Below are positions 58,517-64,000 of a stretch of DNA of 64,000 nt, one piece after another. Position 1 is the first letter of the stretch, and every line of letters begins with the position of its first letter. This DNA is from Acidovorax facilis (lineage in GTDB: Bacteria; Pseudomonadota; Gammaproteobacteria; Burkholderiales; Burkholderiaceae_C): NCBI RefSeq assembly GCF_023913775.1, contig NZ_JAMXAX010000010.1, forward strand, positions 1-64,000, written 5' to 3'. The translations under genes were made by a program, and so were the position numbers. The notes below the pieces were generated by a model, which worked only from the letters and a program-made list of their open reading frames with translations, made no database searches and had not been told where the DNA came from.

Positions 58517-59614
58517 TCAGGGCAGATCGACGATCTCGACCCAATTGGGGTTCTTGCCCACCGGCACCCGCGTGGGCGTGCCGGGGATGCCGGTGGCCGG
58601 GTCGATGGGGTGCAGCGCAAGGTGGTGCGACTCCTGCCCTGCTGCGATCAGAAATCGGCCTGACGAATCCACCGCAAAACCGCGCGGTGATTTCTCGGTG
58701 GGCACCTGGCCCAGCGGCTGCAGCTGGCCGGTGGCAGCGTCGACGCGAAAGCTGCTCAGCGTGCTGGAGGTGCGCTCGGACGCATACAGCGTGCGGCCGT
58801 CGGGCGACAGGTGAATGTCGGCGGCCCAGGGCTTGCCGTTAAAGCCTGCGGGCAGTGCCGTGGTGCGCTGCACCGGGCGCAGCGTGCCGCGCTCCTTGTC
58901 GTAAGCCATCACGTGTACGGCGGCATCCAGCTCGTTCAGCACATACATGGTGCGCTGGGCGGTATCCCACACAAAGTGGCGCGGGCCGGATTTTTCGGGA
59001 GCAACCTGCGTCAGCGCGGGTTCATGGGCGGTGAGCCTGCCGCTCTCGGCATCAAAACGCCAGGCCGAAAGGTTGTCGCCGCCCAGGCTGGTGGCAAACA
59101 CATGGCGGTTGGCCGCATCGGCGTGGATGGCGTGCGCGTGGGGCGCCGTGGGGATGAGTTGCTGCACCGCACCCACCGAGCCGTCCTTGCCAATGCTGTT
59201 GACCGTGATCTTGTGGCCGGGGTAGGACGCGGCAAACAGCCAGCGGCCCGTGACATCGGTGTCGATGTTGGCCATGCTGTCGGCCAGCGGAGCCTCGCCC
59301 AGCTTGCGCAGCTTGCCGCTGACGGGGTCGATCGCCAGGCTCACCACCCTGAAAGGTTGCGAGCGCAACGCCACGTACAGCACCGTCTTGTCCGGGCTCA
59401 CGGCCATCGGCATGGCAGTGCCGCCCAGCGGCACGGTGTCTACCGGCTTGAGCGTGGCAGTGCTACGGTCCAGCTCCAACACCGAGACATCCTGGCTGTC
59501 CGCGTTGGCGACATACACCCAGGTTGCCGCCCAGGCGCCGGGGGTGGACAGGGCGGCAACGGCTGCCAGTGCCAGTTGTGCCACCCGGGTGCGTGTGCGT
59601 GGTGTAGAGGTCAT
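58517..59614 (-). CDS. Periplasmic lactonase-type beta-propeller protein
   Basis: 365 residues. A signal peptide (about 1-29, GAWA cut site) is followed by seven-bladed-propeller repeats in the lactonase (6-phosphogluconolactonase-like) pattern: VSVLELDRSTATLKPVDTVP, MAVSPDKTVLYVALR, ADIHLSPDGRTLYASERTSS and SPRGFAVDSSGRFLIAAGQE. The export signal shows it is not the cytosolic pentose-phosphate enzyme; it may open sugar-acid lactones in the periplasm. GGGAGA site before the ATG. Divergent from the second Bug gene, with shared operators. Confidence 0.85.
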   Translation of the reverse strand: MTSTPRTRTRVAQLALAAVAALSTPGAWAATWVYVANADSQDVSVLELDRSTATLKPVDTVPLGGTAMPMAVSPDKTVLYVALRSQPFRVVSLAIDPVSGKLRKLGEAPLADSMANIDTDVTGRWLFAASYPGHKITVNSIGKDGSVGAVQQLIPTAPHAHAIHADAANRHVFATSLGGDNLSAWRFDAESGRLTAHEPALTQVAPEKSGPRHFVWDTAQRTMYVLNELDAAVHVMAYDKERGTLRPVQRTTALPAGFNGKPWAADIHLSPDGRTLYASERTSSTLSSFRVDAATGQLQPLGQVPTEKSPRGFAVDSSGRFLIAAGQESHHLALHPIDPATGIPGTPTRVPVGKNPNWVEIVDLP

Positions 59615-59734
59615 TGCCGTCTCCCGAAGGGGTCTGGGCGGTAGCAGGGCCTGCACCGCCGGTTGTGTGGGTGGATGCTCATCTGCCGGGATGTGTGCTG
59701 AGGCACCCAGCTGTCGGCGGAGCGGTTGGGTTTT

Positions 59735-59763
59735 GTCATACGTTATATGTTGTCGTACAACAA
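59735..59763 (-). promoter_or_regulatory. Probable sigma-70 promoter for the lactonase gene
   Basis: On the minus strand: -35 TTGTTG (59758-59763), a 17-nt spacer and -10 TATGAC (59735-59740). The -35 box lies within the palindromic operator at 59748-59762, so a bound repressor would block it. Confidence 0.5.
59748..59762. promoter_or_regulatory. Palindromic operator 1
   Basis: TGTTGT-CGT-ACAACA, perfect 6-bp arms. The related site at 59953-59972 shares TCGTACAAC. The form resembles FCD-type GntR operators (TTGTnnnACAA). Confidence 0.65.
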
Positions 59764-59933
59764 GATCTGCATTGTCACCATAAGCCTGTCTGACACACGC
59801 AGGGATTACCCGAATTTCGACGAACAATCTGCAAGGATTGCCCACCTGCCTGACAGAGGAGAAATGCGGTCAAAAAGAGCTAGTGAAAACCCTTAATCCA
59901 CCCTAAGATCACCAAAAACTCTCACGGCATGTA

Positions 59934-59962
59934 TTGCCATTTTGCAATCTTAGTTGTACGAT
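59934..59962 (+). promoter_or_regulatory. Probable sigma-70 promoter for the second Bug gene
   Basis: -35 TTGCCA (59934-59939), a 17-nt spacer and -10 TACGAT (59957-59962), 29 nt before the ATG. The -10 box lies within operator 2. Confidence 0.6.
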
Positions 59963-59972
59963 GACTAACAAC
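59953..59972. promoter_or_regulatory. Palindromic operator 2
   Basis: GTTGT-N10-ACAAC. It includes GTTGTACGA, the reverse complement of the TCGTACAAC core of operator 1. It covers the -10 box and ends 19 nt before the start codon, a typical repressor position. Confidence 0.6.
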
Positions 59973-59991
59973 ATCACTCAGGAGACATTCC

Positions 59992-60963
59992 ATGACCCTG
60001 CGCCGTAGAGCCGCCCTTCTCGCCTGCATCGCCACCCTGGCAGCGGCCTCCGCCACCGCACAAAGCGCTGACTGGCCCGCAAAGACCCTGCGCATCGTGG
60101 TGCCCTACCCGCCCGGCGGCAGCTCGGACATCATTGCCCGTTCCATCAGCCAGGCCATGTCCGAGGCGCTCAAGCAGTCGGTCATCGTGGAGAACAAGCC
60201 CGGCGCCAACGGCAACCTGGGCGCCGACTTCGTGGCCAAGGCCGAGCCCGACGGCTACACCATGCTGCTGTGCGACGTGGGTGCGCTGGCTATCAGCCCT
60301 TCGGTCTATACCAAGCTGTCGTTCGACCCCTCCAAGGACCTGCGTGGCGTGACCATGCTGGCCTACTCGCCCCACCTGCTGGTGGTGCACCCCTCGGTGC
60401 CGGTCAGCAACTTCAAGGAGCTGGTGGCGTACTCGAAGAAGAACGACCTCAACTTTGCCGTCACCGCCACCGGCAGCGCGCCCCACGTGGCCGGTGTGGC
60501 GCTGGAGCGTGCCAGCGGTGCGCGCTGGCAGTACATCCCGTACAAGGGCGGCGTCACCGCCATTCAGGACACCGTGGCCGGGCAAACCCAAATCCTGATG
60601 AACGGCATGCTGGCCACCCTGCCCCATGTGCAAAGCGGCAAGCTCAAGGTGCTGGGGGTTTCCAAAGCCACCCGCATGCCGCTGATTGGCGATGTGCCCA
60701 CCATTGCCGAGCAGGGCGTGCCCGGTTTCGAATCCGGCACCTGGCAAGGCATTCTGGTGCCGCGCGGCACGCCAGATGCGGTGGTGCAAAAGCTCAACAA
60801 CGCCTTTATCACCGCCATCCGCTCCCCCGAAATCCGCTCGCGCCTGGCCGGCCAGGGCGCCGAGGTGGTCACCATGACCCCCGCCGAACAAGACCAGTTC
60901 TTCGCCAAGGAGCGGGCCCGCTGGGCCACCGTGGTGAAGGCCGCCAACATCAAGCTCGACTAA
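59992..60963 (+). CDS. Bug-type TTT substrate-binding protein 2
   Basis: 323 residues with a signal peptide (about 1-23, ASATAQ). Bug motifs: LRIVVPYPPGGSSDIIARSI, VIVENKPGANGNLGADFVAK, PDGYTMLL and SAPHVAGVALERASG. GGAGACA precedes the ATG. It is 199 nt upstream of the 5-dehydro-4-deoxyglucarate dehydratase gene, so the bound substrate may be a hexarate or related sugar acid; this is inferred from position only. It differs clearly from the first Bug protein. Confidence 0.9.
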   Translation: MTLRRRAALLACIATLAAASATAQSADWPAKTLRIVVPYPPGGSSDIIARSISQAMSEALKQSVIVENKPGANGNLGADFVAKAEPDGYTMLLCDVGALAISPSVYTKLSFDPSKDLRGVTMLAYSPHLLVVHPSVPVSNFKELVAYSKKNDLNFAVTATGSAPHVAGVALERASGARWQYIPYKGGVTAIQDTVAGQTQILMNGMLATLPHVQSGKLKVLGVSKATRMPLIGDVPTIAEQGVPGFESGTWQGILVPRGTPDAVVQKLNNAFITAIRSPEIRSRLAGQGAEVVTMTPAEQDQFFAKERARWATVVKAANIKLD

Positions 60964-61125
60964 GAAGGTGTCAGCGAACCCCTCATGCCCGCTCATCCCG
61001 TCAAAACACGCCCGCTCGTCGTTGCAAATGCTCGCCATAGCCCGCGCTATGGCTGCGCTTTGCGCCTAGACCGGCCGCGTTTTGGCAGCCTGCTCGGACA
61101 TGCGGTATTCACTCACACCTTCTCA
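60963..61125. repeat. ~165 bp imperfect palindrome, element 2
   Basis: Fills the gap between the Bug gene and kdgD. Outer arms start AGAAGGTGT and end in ACACCTTCT. Inner hairpin: GCCATAGC (61034-61041) and GCTATGGC (61046-61053) with a 4-nt loop. The layout and centre resemble the element at 10001-10168 (GCCAATAGC centre). It may form a strong mRNA hairpin between the two genes. Confidence 0.75.
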
Positions 61126-61162
61126 CTCGCCTTCCCATTTCCTACTACCGCCCCGCACTGAC

Positions 61163-62074
61163 ATGACCCCCCAAGAACTCAAAACCATCATGGGCTCCGG
61201 CCTGCTGTCGTTCCCGATCACGGACTTTGACGAGCAGGGCGAATTCCGCCCCAAGACCTATATCGAGCGCCTGGAATGGCTGGCCGCCTACGGCGCCAGC
61301 GCGCTGTTTGCCGCCGGTGGCACGGGCGAGTATTTCTCGCTGTCGGGCCCCGAGTACGGCCAGGTCATCAAGACCGCAGTGGATACCTGCCGTGGCAAGG
61401 TGCCCATCATTGCCGGTGCCGGTGGCCCCACCCGTACGGCCATTGCCCATGCGCAAGAGGCCGAGCGCCTGGGCGCCCACGGCATCCTGCTCTTGCCACA
61501 CTACCTGACCGAAGCGGGACAGGAAGGACTGATCGCCCATGTGGAGCAGGTCTGCAAGAGCGTGAAGTTCGGCGTGATCGTCTACAACCGCGACCGCACC
61601 AAGCTCACGGCCGAGTCCCTGGCCATCCTGGCCGACCGCTGCCCGAACCTGGTGGGCTTCAAGGACGGCGTGGGCAACATCGAGGTGATGTCCTCCATCT
61701 ACATGAAGATGGGCGACCGCTTTTCGTACCTGGGCGGCCTGCCCACGGCCGAGGTGTATGCGGCGGCCTACAAGGCGCTGGGCACGCCGGTGTATTCGTC
61801 GGCGGTGTTCAACTTCATCCCCCGCACGGCGATGGAGTTCTACAAGGCCGTGGCCAGTGACGACACGGCCACCCAGCACCGCTTGCTCAAATCCTTCTTC
61901 ATGCCCTACCTGGCCATCCGCAACCGCGTGGAAGGCTATGGCGTCTCCATCATCAAGGCAGGTGCCCGCATCGTGGGCCACGACGGCGGGCCGGTGCGCG
62001 CGCCGCTGACGGACTTGAAGCCCAGCGAGATGGAAGAGCTCAAGGCGCTGATCGACAAGCTCGGCCCGCAGTAA
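61163..62074 (+). CDS. kdgD: 5-dehydro-4-deoxyglucarate dehydratase
   Basis: Converts 5-keto-4-deoxy-D-glucarate to 2-oxoglutarate semialdehyde with loss of water and CO2, part of glucarate/galactarate catabolism. 303 residues of the DapA/NAL aldolase family: the Schiff-base Lys167 lies in VGFKDGVGN and Tyr141 in [19 protein letters not shown] binds the substrate carboxylate, and the [15 protein letters not shown]-terminus is typical of this branch. The in-frame stretch before 61163 is the palindrome, so ATG 61163 is chosen. A terminator follows. Confidence 0.92.
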   Translation: MTPQELKTIMGSGLLSFPITDFDEQGEFRPKTYIERLEWLAAYGASALFAAGGTGEYFSLSGPEYGQVIKTAVDTCRGKVPIIAGAGGPTRTAIAHAQEAERLGAHGILLLPHYLTEAGQEGLIAHVEQVCKSVKFGVIVYNRDRTKLTAESLAILADRCPNLVGFKDGVGNIEVMSSIYMKMGDRFSYLGGLPTAEVYAAAYKALGTPVYSSAVFNFIPRTAMEFYKAVASDDTATQHRLLKSFFMPYLAIRNRVEGYGVSIIKAGARIVGHDGGPVRAPLTDLKPSEMEELKALIDKLGPQ

Positions 62075-62096
62075 GCACGGCCTGACAGATGCCTCC

Positions 62097-62124
62097 AAGG
62101 GCCTGGTTTTCCAGGCCCTTTTTT
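62097..62124 (+). terminator. Rho-independent terminator after kdgD
   Basis: Perfect 10-bp stem AAGGGCCTGG (62097-62106) / CCAGGCCCTT (62111-62120), a TTTT loop and a following T run. It ends the Bug-kdgD transcript. Confidence 0.9.
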
Positions 62125-62216
62125 CAGCGATTCCACACACCACGCGCCTGGCCGTGCACGGGCGCGTGGTGCCAACGCGGCACGCCAAAACACAACACCA
62201 TAAGGAGACAGACAAC

Positions 62217-62690
62217 ATGCTCAAGACCCTCATCATCGCCGCAGCCAGCGCCCTGGCCCTTGTCACGCTGAGCGGCTGCGCCAGCCATCCGACCACCGCC
62301 GCGGCGACCCCTGCACCGGCCGCCTCCGAGCAGGCTGTGGCCGCCGCTGCCGAACGCCTGCGCCTGGCCATGATCGACCCCACGCCCGCTGCGCTGACTG
62401 CCCTCGTGGCCGACGACCTGAGCTATGGCCACTCGGGCGGCCGCGTGGACACCAAGGACAGCTTCATCGGCGATCTGGTGGCGGGCAAGTCTGACTTCGT
62501 GACCATCGCCATCACCGACCAGACCATCAAGGTGGTGGGCAACTCTGCCATCGTGCGCCACACCCTCACGGCTGACACCAACGACTCGGGCAAGCCCGGC
62601 AAGGTGCAGATCAAGATACTGGGCGTGTGGCAACAGCAAGGCGGCCAGTGGAAGCTGCTGGCCCGCCAGGCCGTGCGTGTAAACACTTGA
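62217..62690 (+). CDS. Lipoprotein with NTF2-like (SnoaL/DUF4440) domain
   Basis: 157 residues. A lipobox (TLSGC, Cys about 21) predicts a lipid anchor. The mature domain (AERLRLAMIDPTPAALTALV, DDLSYGHSGGRVDTKDSFIG, IVRHTLTADTN, GVWQQQGGQWKLLARQAVRV) has the NTF2-like cone fold seen in DUF4440 proteins, which may bind a small ligand. A clear AAGGAG lies upstream. It follows the kdgD terminator, so it has its own promoter. Function unknown. Confidence 0.8.
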   Translation: MLKTLIIAAASALALVTLSGCASHPTTAAATPAPAASEQAVAAAAERLRLAMIDPTPAALTALVADDLSYGHSGGRVDTKDSFIGDLVAGKSDFVTIAITDQTIKVVGNSAIVRHTLTADTNDSGKPGKVQIKILGVWQQQGGQWKLLARQAVRVNT

Positions 62691-62758
62691 TGCCCCCTGA
62701 GCCGCTTCGCGCCATCCCCCTCAAGGGGACGCCGCCTCTGCGGCGGGGCGGCCCTTGC
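62691..62758 (+). repeat. GC-rich CCCTGAG intergenic repeat, copy 3
   Basis: CCCCCTGAGCCGCTTCGCGC, then CATCCCCCTCAAGGGGAC, GCCGCCTCTGCGGCGGGGCG and GCCCTTGC. The same order of blocks as copies 1 and 2. Confidence 0.75.
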
Positions 62759-62859
62759 ACGGCGGCGCTGGCGGAGCCGCGCCCGTCTCCGTCGCACGGC
62801 GACAAGCGACACTGCGGCTCAAGTCCACCTTCTCAACATTCCAGGTTGCCCTCCATCCA

Positions 62860-63828
62860 ATGACCACCAACGCCCAGCCCCGCATCCTGCAAATCGGCCG
62901 CCTGCCCTTGCCCGCCCTCGAAACCGAACTGGCCGCGCGCTACAGCGTGGCCTGCCTGGCGGACCAGGCCGACCCGCAGGGTTTTCTGGCGGCGCATGGG
63001 GCGGAGTTTTCGGGCGTGGTCACCACGGCGTCCATCGGGCTCACAGGCGAGGTGATCGCCGCCCTGCCCCATCTGCAGGTCATCAGCAGCTTTGGCGTGG
63101 GCTTTGACGCGCTCGACATCGGCGCCGCCACTGCCCGGGGCGTGCAGGTGGGCTACACGCCCGGCGTGCTCAACGACTGTGTGGCCGACATGGCGTTTGC
63201 GCTGATGCTGGACGTGTCGCGCGGCATTGCCGCCAGCGACCGGTTTGTGCGCCAGGGCCAATGGCCCAAGGCGCGGTTTGCGCTGGGCACGCGGGTGTCG
63301 GGCAAACGCCTGGGCATCGTGGGCATGGGCCGCATCGGCCAGGCCGTGGCCGAGCGCGCGGCGGGCTTCCGCATGGAGGTGGGCTACCACAACCGCCGCC
63401 CGGCCGAGGGCTGCGCGCACTCGTACTTCGAGTCGCTGACCGCACTGGCGCAATGGGCCGACTACCTGGTGCTGACGGTGGCGGGCGGCGCGGGCACGCG
63501 CCACCTGGTCAACCGCGATGTGCTCGACGCCCTGGGCCCGCAGGGCTACCTCATCAACGTGGCGCGTGGCAGCGTGGTGGATGAGGCGGCGCTCATCGAC
63601 GCCCTGGCCGAGCGCCGCATCGCCGGTGCGGGCCTGGACGTGTTCGACAACGAACCCCAGGTGCCCGCCGCCCTGATGGCGCTGGACAACGTGGTGCTCA
63701 CCCCCCACACCGCCAGTGCCACGCACGAAACCCGCCGTGCGATGGCGGACCTGGTGCTGGAGAACCTGCACGCGTTCTATACCTCGGGTGCCGTGCGGGT
63801 GCCGGTGCCAGGCACGGTGGCTGGCTGA
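62860..63828 (+). CDS. D-2-hydroxyacid dehydrogenase (glyoxylate/hydroxypyruvate reductase type)
   Basis: 322 residues, NAD(P)-dependent. The Rossmann motif is GIVGMGRIGQAVAERAAGF; catalytic Arg in INVARGSVVDE, Glu in DVFDNEP and His in LTPHTASATHETR; PHLQVISSFGVGFDALDI is the typical N-terminal strand. It reduces a 2-keto acid such as hydroxypyruvate or glyoxylate; the exact substrate is open. Its place after the sugar-acid genes fits tartronate/glycerate metabolism, although a terminator and a repeat separate it from kdgD. Confidence 0.87.
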   Translation: MTTNAQPRILQIGRLPLPALETELAARYSVACLADQADPQGFLAAHGAEFSGVVTTASIGLTGEVIAALPHLQVISSFGVGFDALDIGAATARGVQVGYTPGVLNDCVADMAFALMLDVSRGIAASDRFVRQGQWPKARFALGTRVSGKRLGIVGMGRIGQAVAERAAGFRMEVGYHNRRPAEGCAHSYFESLTALAQWADYLVLTVAGGAGTRHLVNRDVLDALGPQGYLINVARGSVVDEAALIDALAERRIAGAGLDVFDNEPQVPAALMALDNVVLTPHTASATHETRRAMADLVLENLHAFYTSGAVRVPVPGTVAG

Positions 63829-63848
63829 TCGTTGGTTTTTCAAGTTTT

Positions 63849-63905
63849 TTAGGCCGTTTGCGCGCGTCCATCACGCCTGATTAGCTACTGAATAGATAGC
63901 ATCAA
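63849..63905 (+). repeat. 45-50 nt interspersed repeat, intergenic copy
   Basis: TTAGGCCGTTTGCGCGCGTC, then CATCACGCCTGATTAGCTAC and TGAATAGATAGCATC. It lies between the dehydrogenase and the partial gene at the window end. Confidence 0.65.
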
Positions 63906-63929
63906 GCTCCACACCCGGGCGCCCCTGCC

Positions 63930-64000
63930 TCACACCCGCCCCGCAAACACCTCCGGGCCCAGGCGGGGTTTGCGCGCTTTGCGCTCGAACAGCCACATGC
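63930..64000 (-). CDS. Partial 3' end of a minus-strand gene
   Basis: On the minus strand the last 23 codons of the window edge read MWLFERKARKPRLGPEVFAG then R-V and a TGA stop at 63930-63932. This looks like the basic C-terminus of a protein cut by the window end; the Met at 63998 may be internal or a start. The protein cannot be identified from this piece. Confidence 0.4.
   Translation of the reverse strand, partial: MWLFERKARKPRLGPEVFAGRV

Overview
The window is high-GC, densely coded chromosomal DNA from a betaproteobacterium, most likely family Comamonadaceae (Acidovorax-like). This rests on familiar protein sequences and gene orders: class I phaC-phaA-phaB, smc-zipA-ligA, a methylcitrate operon of the prpC/acnD/prpF type under an ScfR-type regulator, and several Bug-type tripartite tricarboxylate transporter (TTT) binding proteins. 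It is core chromosome. I see no rRNA, tRNA, CRISPR array, prophage, transposase or integrase.

Layout. 1-1.7 kb: dusA and a GNAT gene broken by an amber codon. 1.7-5.8 kb: a CHASE/PAS/GGDEF/EAL protein divergent from a RelA/SpoT-domain protein. 6.0-8.4 kb: intracellular PHB depolymerase with an unusual Ala/Lys/Pro tail, overlapping an RnfB-like ferredoxin. 8.5-9.9 kb: a chemoreceptor with a C-terminal Cache domain. 10.3-18.0 kb: dapC, dapD, pilU, dapE, prmB and an ABC-F ATPase. 18.5-22.6 kb: phaCAB on the minus strand. 22.7-27.3 kb: a small membrane protein, pgeF, a maleylpyruvate/maleylacetoacetate isomerase, a MarR regulator, a fumarylpyruvate hydrolase, a Nudix protein, a DUF1737 protein and a collagen-like lipoprotein. 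27.5-37.1 kb: mrcA, ligA, a GNAT gene, zipA and smc, probably one minus-strand operon. 37.4-40.5 kb: a second CHASE/PAS/GGDEF/EAL protein. 40.8-49.4 kb: propionate (methylcitrate) region. 49.6-57.3 kb: a PAS/GAF/GGDEF protein, a CopD-like membrane protein, an anchored protein of unknown function, an ABC exporter, an EthD-like protein, a Sel1-repeat protein and a small HTH protein. 57.4-63.8 kb: a sugar-acid region with two Bug proteins, a periplasmic lactonase-type propeller, 5-dehydro-4-deoxyglucarate dehydratase, an NTF2-like lipoprotein and a D-2-hydroxyacid dehydrogenase. The 3' end clips a minus-strand gene.

How genes work together. Carbon storage is covered on both sides: phaCAB builds PHB and phaZ degrades it. 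The prp block turns propionyl-CoA into central metabolites, and a cluster of TTTGC/GCAAA-type half-sites in the divergent promoter region fits control by the adjacent XRE regulator. The 59.6-60.0 kb divergent region carries two related palindromes placed on two face-to-face promoters, suggesting one regulator (not in the window) controls both the lactonase and the TTT/kdgD side.

The most unusual signal is in the repeats. A roughly 45-50 nt interspersed repeat occurs about 12 times. Four of the copies lie inside dapE, prmB, pgeF and ligA, all in the same orientation and reading frame relative to the gene, so they are translated into similar peptides (pattern A-x-x-D-x-x-A-[QL]-x-A-[IT]-K), much like the Rickettsia palindromic elements. 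A second GC-rich intergenic repeat family occurs three times, and a related-looking piece appears to have inserted in frame in prpF. Two ~165 bp imperfect palindromes with the same design form a third class.
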